Shown here: piece after piece, positions 50,096-59,900 of the stretch | Numbering within the stretch: the first letter of the stretch is position 1 | Layout of the letters: each line of letters starts with the position of its first letter | From: Chalara sp. BL73 | Lineage: Eukaryota; Ascomycota; Leotiomycetes; Helotiales | DNA length: 64,000 nt | NCBI GenBank assembly: GCA_918026815.1 | Contig: CAKJVC010000207.1 | Location: 62,001 to 126,000 of the forward strand | Reading direction: 5' to 3' | The notes under the pieces: generated by a model | The model's database searches: none | Seen by the model: only the letters and a program-made list of their open reading frames with translations | What the model was told of the DNA's origin: nothing | Position numbers and translations under genes: made by a program

Positions 50096-50613
50096 CTAGA
50101 CATCTCTCTTGGCAAGCAACTCAGGCTGAGGAACGGCATTGCGCTTCCTGTCGTAATACCAGCTCGGAGAAGCTTCGGCATCACGCTTCTTGTCATAATA
50201 CCAGCTTGGCACTGCCTCTGGTTCAGCATTACGCTTTTTATCGTAGTACCAGCTTGGCGCTGCCTCTGGCTCAGCATCGCGCTTTTTATCGTAATACCAA
50301 CTTGGTGCTGCCTCTGGCTCAGCATCGCGCTTTTTATCGTAATACCAACTTGGTGCTGCCTCTGGCTCAGCATCGCGCTTTTTATCGTAATACCAGCTTG
50401 GTGCTGCCTCTGGCTCAGCATCGCGCTTTTTATCGTAATACCAGCTTGGTGATGCCTCTGGTGCACGCTTATCCTCGTGTGGGGCCCTGGTATCATCGAG
50501 TTAGTAGGGACCTTATTGCGTTATAGACAGTATAAAGCCCACGGGATTGGAGTTGCATGAGAAGTGGACTGCAGCAGCGCCACTCCAACAAGTGCAAAAA
50601 TGATAGACTTCAT
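50096..50613 (-). CDS. Repeat-containing secreted RiPP precursor peptide (dikaritin/KEP type), core PSWYYD
   Basis: There are two exons, 50613-50543 and 50486-50096, giving 153 residues. The 56-nt intron has a GTGGGC donor, a TACTAAC branch and an ACCAG acceptor. The start MKSIIFALVGVALLQSTSHA is a signal peptide. After a short APHEDKR leader come seven units of 14-16 residues. Units 2-5 are identical (DAEPEAAPSWYYDKKR). Unit 6 differs at two positions (NAEPEAV). Units 1 and 7 are shorter (APEASPSWYYDKKR; DAEASPSWYYDRKR). A 14-residue tail (NAVPQ...AKRDV) closes it. Every unit ends in KKR or RKR, the Kex2 cleavage type used in ustiloxin, phomopsin and asperipin precursors. The hexapeptide PSWYYD is invariant, so it, or SWYYD within it, is the likely core. 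Neighbouring UstYa proteins and tyrosinases fit cross-linking of Trp/Tyr side chains. The product is unknown to me. Confidence 0.9.
50141..50464 (-). repeat. Seven-unit coding tandem repeat (42-48 bp units)
   Basis: Unit borders on the minus strand are 50464-50423, 50422-50375, 50374-50327, 50326-50279, 50278-50231, 50230-50183 and 50182-50141. Units 3 and 4 are identical at the DNA level and unit 2 differs from them by one silent base. Unit 5 differs by a few silent bases, while 6 and 7 have diverged. This is the pattern of recent internal duplication with older outer copies. Confidence 0.93.
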
Positions 50614-51183
50614 GGCTGAGGCCGATAGTTCCAGTGATATTGGAGAACTTGTAACGTGACAATCGGTGTCCTGAAACACTCGAGTAGTTCCAGAATTAAT
50701 AAACCTCCCAATTTTTATTGAGGAAGGTAAAAGTTTTTAACGATATTAGGAACAGTGCGGTTAAGATCTACTCTTCCTTATTATGTCTGCTGACCTAAAC
50801 ACAGCCGTCAATTCCGTTATCCGCAATCCGTGGCATATGTTTCAGCTGTGTTAGTGGAACTTCACTTTATTCTGTATCAGCCAGATTTAATGGCACAATA
50901 ATCAAAGTATAAATGCCAAGCCGGTACCATTTCGCATCTCGGAATTCTCAGATTTCGTGGTACTCCATAGTTTCAGCGGAATAAGTCGGACCGCCCGGTT
51001 CTGTTAAATCTGATTGTGGAGTGTGCATTTACGGCCTCTGCATTGGGAGATGAAGTTCGCGCTCCCAACGCATGTATGAACAGGTTTGGTCTATCTGTTT
51101 TGAAGCTCAATTTTCAATTGTTTTTTTTTTCATGAGGCTCTGATTTCAATTTGAACAATTATTTGTTTTGTCTCTGACTCAAG
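50614..51183. promoter_or_regulatory. Divergent promoter, precursor / UstYa 3
   Basis: A 570-bp spacer from which the precursor (minus) and UstYa 3 (plus) are both transcribed. It contains several CGG/CCG triplets near 50810-50840 and 50990-51000. No repeated operator was established. Confidence 0.4.
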
Positions 51184-52229
51184 ATGCCCCACTACAGTAG
51201 TCGACTATCTGCTGCAAAAACTTATCTGCATATGAAAAAAGCAGCAGACGAGGAGAAGGAACCATTTATTTATTCAGATGACATAACATCAGGGGGAAAT
51301 CGTAGCCGTAATAGCTTGGACGTTTTCTCAAGCATCTCAGATTTCGCCCAACGTCCCATCCTACTCTGGCTGATCATCGTTTTCCTTTTGATATGTAACA
51401 CGGCGCTGTACATTAGCTACGGCTCATTTCCCGGAGTACCGTGGTCCCGGACAGATTTTGGTATGTGTGCTACTGCATAAAAGTGCTCGAAAGAAACCCG
51501 GCTGAAGATTCAAGGACCGTCTCGAAATGCAATTTCAAGAAAACTTGTCAAGTTCTCCAGCGGTCTCGACTTCCTAGACACAAAGAAGAATATATACCGG
51601 ATCTACAACCCTGATGAGCCCATATACGTAGGAAATAGCACTGACGTGGACAGAAATTGGGACGGGTTAATCATGCGTAGGTATATTTCTAAATTTTAAT
51701 TAGTGGATCTCGCAGCAGAGATATACTAAGAGAACAAGCCGGTTATAACGAAATTAAGATAACTACCAAAGAGACTAAATTGATTGACGGAGACATTTAT
51801 ATGTTTCCTGATGGTACATATACGATTGCGTAAGAGTTGCTTTCGTGAAAAGAAAAACCAGCTATTAATCAATTATACGGTGCTACAGGCTTTCTGTTTT
51901 CCACAACCTTCATTGTTTAAATACAATACGAAAACGAGTCTACTCGGACATCTATCCTCATATGTTGAGCGATAATGCCAAGATACATGTTGGTAAGTGG
52001 ACCTCAAGCAACAAAGCGACGCTTTAGATCAGGTCCCGAAGCTAACTAATGATGAAAAGACCACTGTATAGAAGCGCTTAGAGAAATGATCATGTGTGGA
52101 GGCGATATGACCCCAATTCCATACGTATGGTCTGAGAATGGAATGACCGATAATCCGGAATTTCCCATCATACATACGTGTCGAGACTTTAACCAGCTGC
52201 AAGAATGGATCATTAGGAGGCACTCATAG
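51184..52229 (+). CDS. UstYa-family (DUF3328) oxidase 3
   Basis: There are five exons: 51184-51460, 51515-51676 (or 51680), 51721 (or 51716)-51829, 51889-51992 and 52060-52229, giving about 273-276 residues. One transmembrane helix (PILLWLIIVFLLICNTALYI) is followed by GPSRNAISRKLVKFS, then NWDGLIM. After a very short second intron, whose exact borders I cannot fix, comes ILREQAGYNEIKIT. Then come ALSVFHNLHCLNTIRK and, from the last splice, KIHVDHCIEALREMIMCGGD. The HxxHC and HVDHC motifs are both present; the first is HNLHC rather than the more common HQLHC. It shares a promoter with the precursor, which suggests co-expression and a role on the same peptide. Confidence 0.82.
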
Positions 52230-52479
52230 AGCAGTGGTCGGTATCAAGAAAACTGTATTAGACTAGTAACCAGTTCTAGGATGTATTTAATACTGCTCTC
52301 TCATTTATGCCATAAATCTACAGTCTTAGCGACTACATTGTGCTAGCTTTTAAAGATTGATGGCGGTGGGCGAGGATTTTGCGTCAAGCCATGGCCAATA
52401 TCTAAGAGGACACATTTAACAATCATTCCATTTATTGCATTTTTAACCAATTCCTAAAATAATAGGTGTGTACTAGCAT

Positions 52480-53341
52480 TCACCTTTCATGATAGTGCCC
52501 AGAATGAGCACCAGTTGCTATAAAATCCTTAGCAGCAGGTGGAACTCTCGCAGCCATATACTCCATAACAGATTCCTACCCCTAATTAATATTTTCAAAC
52601 ACAAATGATCAAGTTGGGTCACCAACCTTCTTGCGGCACACATGGCTAACTCCATAACCGTTGATCTGCGGGTCTTTTTCAGGGTCTTGATCAGCCCATT
52701 CAATGGTCATATCACTGACGCATTCAATATTCTGGCGGAGGTAGTCAAAACAGTGCTCAATATGATGTAAAGATGGACCTGGGTCTCCCTCCGCTCGTCT
52801 GCCAGGGTCGGCCTTGCTTTGCAAGGAATGGTACTCATCTCTTATCATCATCAAACAATGAAGTTGATGTGTCCAAGACAGTCCATAAAGCTTTCTGAGC
52901 CCCTTTGGGCCATGTGGAACTCCCAGAGGAAGACCATACTTAGAAGGATTATCGATCCAGACAAATCCTGGGTCTTCTAATCTCAGATTATCCCATATTG
53001 CTTCCTCTCGCTCTGGTGGTATCCTGCTAATTATACGATGCTCCACAGGAACTAGATATTGACCGTCAGCTTCGTCTCCTAAAGGAAATGAGAGACGGAC
53101 GATGGGATTCGATGCCTTGTCCAGCGCAAGAAATAGGCCAATTTTGTTGAAATAAGTAGGCTGAGACCAATGTACCAAACGCAAAAATTAGAACTCCAGC
53201 CAAAGTACACAGGATTTGTCGGAGAATTTTTAGGCTTGTCCATTTTCTAGTCTTGGAACGATATGGTCTAGAAGTAAAATCTTCAAAACTGTCCCTCCTT
53301 TCATCATCTAGTGGAACTGGCGCATACATCTTTTGCGACAT
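52480..53341 (-). CDS. UstYa-family (DUF3328) oxidase 4
   Basis: There are three exons, 53341-53168, 53115-52627 and 52575-52480, giving 252 residues. Exon 1 has one transmembrane helix (ILRQILCTLAGVLIFAFGTL). The join to exon 2 uses a weak GTCTCA donor with a GACAAG acceptor; it keeps the frame but is the least certain border. Exon 2 has RIPPEREEAIWDNLRLEDPG, THQLHCLMMIRDEY and HHIEHCFDYLRQNIECVSD, so both motifs are intact (second as HIEHC). The last exon adds a 31-residue tail after CRKK. The loop between helix and HQLHC is longer than in the other three and contains no YSP-type start. It is divergent from tyrosinase 2. Confidence 0.82.
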
Positions 53342-53954
53342 TACAAAGGATCAATTTCGCAAGACCACAAGTCTCCCAAAGAGCTAAAACCCTGTAGAAA
53401 CAAAGTCTATGGCTCAAGGCAGGATGAGGAGAAGCAAACAGCCTACCAAGGTCCGTAGTGATAACTCAGGCACGAATGCTGTACACGGCTATACTAGCTT
53501 GCCACATAGCTATGTTTTTCATCCAATCTTTAATCAAGATGACAAGTTTTACAACGGATTGTAGTGAAAAACAATAACATATCAGATTCTCGTCTCTCCG
53601 AGGCTTGTAGCAGGGGATTGACACAGTGAGCAAGGGGGTCGGCTATTCGGTGCTGACCTGCATACACGCTGCACACATATGCACAATGCTGACGGCACAT
53701 TCCAGCTCCCCACATACTTTACTTACCGAGCAGATTCCAAAATTTGTAGATGGCGAGTGTGGCCACACGGATAAGAGAAAACTTTCATTGGCTCTGTTTC
53801 CGGCCTTTATCCGTGAGCACTTGTACGTTTCATTAGCACGTGAACGTTGGTGGTGCAGTCCATTCAAGGAGCATTCTGCTTGATAGAACCATAATTTCAT
53901 CCTAATGGAGTTCTCCGTACTTGGCTCTCAGCTTTCACTGCTCCTGATGACAAG
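53342..53954. promoter_or_regulatory. Divergent promoter, UstYa 4 / tyrosinase 2
   Basis: A 613-bp spacer. A CACGTG box lies at about 53837-53842. No shared Zn2Cys6 palindrome was established. Confidence 0.35.
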
Positions 53955-55275
53955 ATGTGGCCGCTCAAATCTGACCAGTCTAGCTATCTACCAGTGGAAT
54001 CTGAGAGTGGCAGCGAGTTCGAACGTGAAAAACCAAGAAACCGTCGTGCTACAATTATTTCAGTAAAAATATCTGTGTTTACAGTAGTCTTCATAGTTGC
54101 TATTTGCCTGACGCTTGGGTTTGCTAGCGGTGCTGGTTTAGTATGGCGTAACCGCCTTACAACCAGCTTCAGGGCCACACAAACCAAGTGCAGTAGCCTA
54201 AGGATTCGAAGAGAATGGAGAAGTCTCAGTATCAGCGAGAAAGATGAGTACATCACTTCTGTGAAGTGTCTAACGACAAAACAGTCAAAGTTAAGCAAGA
54301 AGGCTGGGGACAGTTTGTACAACGACTTCCCGTATCTGCACGCAACAATCGGAGGCTACTGTAAGTTCACTTGGGAGCCTCTTGGATTTATCGCTGCTAA
54401 TTCTATGGTCGCAGCTCACGGTGCGGCAGCATTTCTAGCATGGCACCGCTTGTTTCTTCATAACTACGAAACGGAGCTGAGAAACAGTTGTGGTTATACA
54501 GGGAGTTTGGTGTGAGATCTTACCATTTTCGCCTGTGCATATATTTGAACTGATCAGATTTTTAGATACTGGGATTGGAGCCTCGATTGGTAATATCCAA
54601 TGCGATTTCGAACTTGGTTCGCAGAGCTGATAATGGCAGGGAATATCTATCAATTTCCCCGGTATTCTCAAACATTACAGGATTTGGCGGAAACGGGGAC
54701 GTAAATGCCCATAAATCAGTTTCTGATGGACACTGTGTAACCGATGGACCTTTCGCTAACCTCCAACTGCCATTCTATGAAGGCGATGATCACGCCCACT
54801 GTCTCTCGCGAGGATTCAAATTTGATCAAAAAATCATTCATGGCAAAATACCAGGAGAATATGTTCGGCCATCGGCGGTTGAAGAGATTCTTAGTCTCCC
54901 AGACTATGAAAGCTTTTTCCTGGCGCTTGAAAGGCACCCTCATAACGCTATCCCTACTGGTATTCGCGGGGATTTCATGGGCTTCACTGCTCCGAATGAC
55001 CCAATTTTCTTCTTACATCATAGGTAACACCGAGTCCCTTCTATGAACCGTAGGTATGCTAATGCTGCTGAAATAGCCAACTGGATCGCCTTTGGTGGAA
55101 GTGGCAGAAACAAAATCCGGTAATAAGGTTGAGTGAATATACAGGCAAATCAAGGAATGACTCTGCAGAAATGGCCACGATGAGTGATATACTTCCAATG
55201 GGGGGGCTTGCCTCTGACATGACAGTTTCGGCTGTAATGGACACCGAGTCGGAATTTCTTTGCTACACATATTGA
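53955..55275 (+). CDS. Membrane-anchored tyrosinase (UstQ-like) 2, altered copper B site
   Basis: There are five exons, 53955-54360, 54415-54511, 54566-54589, 54640-55023 and 55077-55275, giving 369 residues. Exon 3 is only 24 nt and encodes the YWDWSLD segment. A signal-anchor helix (VFTVVFIVAICLTLGFASGA) precedes the catalytic part. Copper A is complete and spaced as in the first tyrosinase: His129 (YLH), His137 (SHG) and His146 (LAWHRLF). In copper B the usual H-x3-H is H277-N-A-I-P281, with proline (CCT) where the second histidine (CAT/CAC) is expected. The later NDPIFFLHHSQLDRLW is intact. The first intron (54 nt) has no stop and is a multiple of three, so a naive frame runs through it. 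Copper binding, and so oxidase activity, may be lost or changed. Confidence 0.86.
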
Positions 55276-55446
55276 TAGGAATAGGAACCGATATAAAGGG
55301 CATAGGGCGTTTTTATATGTAATACATGTGCCTTATGTTCCTACGCTGTATATAGCTTGATAGGTGTTCAAATATGCACTAATCACCGGTTAACTATTAT
55401 AGGAAAAGAGAACTATTACGAGTAAGACAATTAACCCCGCGCATTT

Positions 55447-58422
55447 TCACAAGTGTAAAAATGCTTGTACAGTAATGACTGTGATTCCCGCAAAAGCAAC
55501 CATATAACTTGAAATTGCAAATGCGCTCTGGGTATCATGTTCATATACACTCCACAGCACGCCAAACAATAAACTGCTACTGAGAAATAAGAAGAAAATT
55601 AGACCAGTAATCTTGCGATTGTCCCAGCTCTCGACGAAGTGAAGGCCCCAACCGGGGCTAGGATTGGTGGGAGATGCGGTCAGCTTCTTGAGGAGTTTTT
55701 TGGGGAAACGGTCCAGGCAAATAGAGGAAGTATGGGCGGAGGAGGGGTGGTGGAAAAGATGCATCTGTTATGATGTGTTATTCGCGAAAATACTCGGGGT
55801 TTCTAAATAAACTGACCATGTATCTCTCCCCCACAGGGGGGATTAACTCCGATGGCACAGGCTTATACCTGTAGTCTTTATGCTCAGGTGGAGGAATTAC
55901 GTCCTGTCTCCTGACATCGACTAACTCTCCAACGTGCATTTCAAATTGCACAAACTTAATGTTGGTGAGTGTATGGAGAGAAATCCATCGCCTGAGCGGT
56001 CCACGCATGGACTCGTAGTTCTCTCGAAGAAGTTTGAAGAGTGTAAGGTCAGAGTGGGCTTTGAATTCGATGAGATCAAGTTGCAGAAGGCGCGTTGCAT
56101 ATCGTCCCACATTATAGCAAAGAAGAAGATATATGAGCTCTGGTGGAGGAGACTCAGGGTCTTGTAATTGTGGTTGGACTTTGCAGGCTTCATTAGATTC
56201 AGGTTTAACTTGATGTATTGGTAAACCAGGCTCTGAAGATTGAGTAGATCTGGCTGAAAATATGGATGTAAGATTAGATAGGCCATCTAGAAATGCATGA
56301 CGCGCTTTTGAAATCGATGAGCCCGGGTTATCTCTAAGTTTCCCAGAGATTTCAAGTTGGAGATGTTGAGAAGCACCAGGCTTCAGCTCCTTGAAGTCAT
56401 CGTAGGATTTATAGCCACATACCTAGCGGAAAGCGTCAGCCATAATGCCTGCCAAAATTCTAAGAGTAGCATGTGTGGCCTTCGTCACAGGAGGAACCCA
56501 ATTAGAGACTGCGAACCCCTTCAGAAAGCTAGCGCATAAGCACATCCTCATACATTGCTGGTATCAATAATTATCTGAGTATCAGTGATACATTTCAGAT
56601 AACTTGGAAATCGCGAAACAAGCTGGATAAGAGGACAAGAACTAACACATTTCCAACTCATTCTAGTCATTTCGGGTGCCACAGGTGGTGCTCTGAAGTA
56701 AGCAAAGGCAGTTTCCATTAAAACAACAATCTGAGTATTCCAGCTGCTTGGTGAACCGGCGCTGGCATTTGAATTTCCAATGAGCACAGGCCCAGTGGTT
56801 TCATTTGCTACATCTCATTAGCCGATTATTCTAATTCGCGCATACCCAGTCTCGTTACTTTGAACCATATCATCTTCAAGATCCCACCAGACCAACGCAT
56901 CATCGTCTTCATCGGATATATCATCCAGCTGGTTCTGGAACCGCAGCTTAGGTGTAGACCGTGGAGAGGTTGAAGGGGTGCCCCAGATTTCCGATTCGCT
57001 GTCATAAAACGAATTGTTGCCATATTCAATTTCCTCTGAATCTTCATCCGATGGCTTATCCTCGTTCTCGCCAGTATCAAAAATAATTCTCGGTAAAGTA
57101 GGCGTGGCTAAACTTTTGTCTCTTGTCTTATAATTGCCCTTTCCCATCGTTATCAACCTAACAAACTCGCCGAGACTTTCACGTAGTCGCTGCATAGCCT
57201 CCGATTCTTGGATGAATGTCTCTAGGTGTAGTAGGTCTTCAATTGGGTTATCAGAATAATTTGAGTCAATATCATCGTCCGAGTCGTTCTCCTGCCCCAT
57301 GAGAAACTGTTCCCTCAGTTGCCTGGACAAAGCGGGGACTTCCTTTGGTTTTTGGAAAGAATTGCATATTAAATGAGCCGAGTTTCTCGCACGGTATCGG
57401 ACAAAGTGTGCTGTTCTCGCTTCATCCCGGGTTCCCGCTTCCTTTCTTAAGTCTACGCCAAACTGCTTTAGCAGTTTTCGGACTTGTCTTTCAAGCCTGC
57501 CAACCTTAATCCACTCTAGAGCTTCTACGCAAAGCAAGTTGATCGTCCCATCTCTAAGTAATAGGGCAACAAGCCTCTGGCCGGCTTCCTGCGATTCCAT
57601 TATAGACGATCTTGAAGATCCACTAATTGCCGAGAAAATACTATCAGCGATAGACTGAATGGATAAGTCCCCTGAGCTTTGACTTGCAATGCTCACATTA
57701 CCGTCCTCTTCAAAGGTACCCTCAAAATCATGATCTGCCTGGTCATGCTCAGTACAGAATTTTCCATGATATAGCTTTCCTTTAACACAGCCCGACTTGC
57801 TACAAGTATGCTCATGGCAATAATCGTTAGGATTCTGTGCATTATCTAATGTTCTTTTGGCCCTGCAATTAGGTATTAAGCATTCTGTGTCTAAGTAAGA
57901 ACATAAGTGTTAATATTCGCAAGTAGAGGGTAGAGATCTTACGCTGCAGGCATCTTTTATCGGTCGCTTTTTTCCTTTTAGAACAAACCATACCTTCTGA
58001 ATACTTCACAGGACATTGGTCTATCCTGCTAGTTAGATGCAAAAAACGAGTAATACATCTGATTACTCACGTCGTGGGCAATATTTAGCTTCTCCCGGAC
58101 CTAGGCGAGCACTGTGGAATATCATCACGCAATTATCACACTCGCGGTATTGTAGGATCATGTTTGGTTTCTGGATTGAACTCGGCTGCTGACCCGAATT
58201 TGGTACATCTTTCAAGTCTAACATGGCACTGGGCTTTTGTTTGCCAAGATCCTGTCTTAGACGGTCACGATGAATCAGAGACCATTTTTTGGAAGCCGGA
58301 TAATCTATCATTTGCTGTTTCACACGGTTTGGTAAATTATCCCACCCACGGCTCTGCATTAGTTTAACAAAAAGTCTCCCAACTTCGTTTTCTATTGGAG
58401 GCCTGCTACCATGCTTAGCCAT
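55447..58422 (-). CDS. Large Cys/His-rich protein with C-terminal membrane helices (conserved fungal family, unknown function)
   Basis: There are six exons, 58422-58071, 58020-57943, 57890-56859, 56807-56647, 56422-55817 and 55764-55447, giving 848 residues. After an N-terminal segment (WDNLPNRVKQQMIDYPASKK) there is a dense Cys/His run formed across three exons (CDNC, YCPRRHQC, CLQHTEC, NCRAKR, YCHEHTCSKSGC, FCTEH) that looks zinc-binding. A helical region (LERQVRKLLKQFGVDLRKEA) and an acidic stretch follow. Then comes WKCVCGYKSYDDFKELKPGA, created by a 224-nt intron. A conserved block before the end includes RRWISLHTLTNIKFVQFEMH and MMHLFHHP. Two hydrophobic helices near the C-terminus (TGLIFFLFLSSSLLFGVLWS; AFAISSYMVAFAGITVITVQ) anchor it. 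I recall similar text in many fungal genomes as uncharacterised proteins. It does not resemble a RiPP enzyme. Confidence 0.78.
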
Positions 58423-58469
58423 AGTCTGTGGTAGACAAGGAGTAAATTTGTTCTCCGCCAAAACTGCCG

Positions 58470-58941
58470 TTACTTGTCGGCTTGTACGTACTGTGCAGTG
58501 TAATCCCCATTGGGTTCCCCTTCTTCGGCAAGAAGGACTTTTTCGGGTCCCTGTGTATATTGAATCGACTCCGCACCGTGTTCTGAGGGCTCTTTGACGC
58601 TAGCTGGGTGCACAGAATTTTCTTCCGGCTCTATTGCATAAGTGTATGTATTCTCATCCGGCGACACCTTGGCAAACGAGGCCGACGACGATTCATCATG
58701 TCTGTATTTATCCAAGTCCTCAAGTTTTTCCTTCAGTGCTTTACCTATTCAAAATCAGGATTCGATATGGCATGTCGAACTTTTGGGTGATCTCACGATA
58801 TTTACGTTGACTAATACGATTTTGAATTCTGCGTTGCTCAGCGATGTCCAACACCGTAGACGCGCCACCAGCCGCTGACTGAAGAGCACTAGAGGGAGCT
58901 CTAGGCAGAGGTTTTTCAGATATTGAATGTGTAAAATCCAT
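58470..58941 (-). CDS. Small bZIP protein with minimal zipper
   Basis: There are two exons, 58941-58797 and 58744-58470, giving 139 residues. The splice (C|GTGAGA to AATAG) rebuilds a fungal bZIP basic region, AEQRRIQNRISQRKYR, followed by KALKEKLEDLDKYRH. Only about two heptads follow the basic region, and the rest is acidic, Ser/Glu-rich and probably disordered, so the leucine zipper is very short. Such proteins may need a partner to bind DNA. The stop codon lies only 47 bp before the ATG of the next same-strand gene, so the two could be parts of one transcript or one protein. It may regulate nearby genes, but that is inference. Confidence 0.72.
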
Positions 58942-59363
58942 GATAATTCATTCTTTTGCTCTAAGTATAAGAAGGCGGCGAGGCAAAGAAAGCGTAGGCG
59001 ATATATCTCATATGCTCTCTCAGCCCAGCGGGGCTGAGTCTGCATGAGGCTGCTTTCTGCTGGCAGATTCTGACCGAAGCGAACCAATTAACAAAAGCAA
59101 ATCATGTACGACTTGCATGTTTTAGGGACCTTTATGGTTCGTCGCAGCTTTTTTATCCTAGTGAATTAACAAGGGGGGTTGTATTGAAAGTAATCTCATG
59201 GTCCGAAGCATAAACTGGGTATGGCAATATTTTATTGGATACCGTCATATCTACTGCAAAGGCTCTACCAGAGTTATTATATCCTCCTTAGCCGCTGTCA
59301 ATAATCCGGTCAGGTCGCCAAGCCCCAACTTTATCAACCTCCAGTGCTCTGATCTTTGATCCC
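58942..59363. other. Intergenic, promoter of bZIP gene
   Basis: About 420 bp between the 3' end of the Q/N-rich gene and the bZIP gene on the same strand. Nothing else was recognised. Confidence 0.4.
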
Positions 59364-59900
59364 CTAAAATCCCAAAGCCGCATTAAACGCATCGGCAGTT
59401 GTCGCATCCCTAGTACCCAGTGCCTCAATCTCGGCCTGTGCTGACTCACACAGTGTTACCGCAGCCTCGTTTGCGTCACACACGTTCGTCAACTGGTCAC
59501 AAATACGGTTGGTGATGATGTTAGGATTCAACGCGTCTTGTTGACCCTGGGCGACAACCGCATCGGTAGGTAGGAAAGTACCTTCGTCCGCTCCCCGGCC
59601 GGCACGACCAAACTCGAAAGACATTGTCGGGATGCAGGTGCCGAAGTCTACGGCCCCAGCATCGGCGTTGGCCTGTCCGGCATTGGCTTCTCCGGCATTG
59701 GCTTGTCCGGCGTTGTTGTTGTTATTCTGGTTATTTTGATTTTGATTGTTGTTTTGATTGTTCTGGTTTTGATTTTGGTTATCGTTCTGGTTCTGGTTGT
59801 TCTGGCACTGGTTTTGGTTCTGGCGAGCAGAGAGGGGAACTGCTGCTGCGGAAGCGGTAGCAACAGCCAAGAATGCGAGGAGGAGAGTTTTAGGATGCAT
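59364..59900 (-). CDS. Secreted Asn/Gln-rich cell-surface-type protein
   Basis: This single exon gives 178 residues. The N-terminus MHPKTLLLAFLAVATASAAA is a signal peptide. It is followed by about 35 residues made almost only of N and Q (for example NQNDNQNQNQNN), then AGQANAGEANAGQANAD repeats. The C-terminal domain is compact: four cysteines (GTCIPTMSFEFG, RICDQLTNVCD, TLCESAQ) and the motif ALNPNIITNRICDQLTNVC. That domain recalls small secreted fungal proteins often misnamed circumsporozoite-like. The prion-like tract may mediate self-association in the cell wall. The other frames of this tract stay open and produce false ORFs on both strands. Confidence 0.8.
   Translation of the reverse strand: MHPKTLLLAFLAVATASAAAVPLSARQNQNQCQNNQNQNDNQNQNQNNQNNNQNQNNQNNNNNAGQANAGEANAGQANADAGAVDFGTCIPTMSFEFGRAGRGADEGTFLPTDAVVAQGQQDALNPNIITNRICDQLTNVCDANEAAVTLCESAQAEIEALGTRDATTADAFNAALGF

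Noticed and set aside
49885..50526. Long open frames in other frames of the precursor repeats, on both strands (for example repeats of AGITIKSAMLSQRQHQ)
   Set aside because: They arise because the unit length (42 or 48 bp) is a multiple of three and lacks stops. Only the PSWYYD frame has a signal peptide, splice sites and dibasic processing sites.
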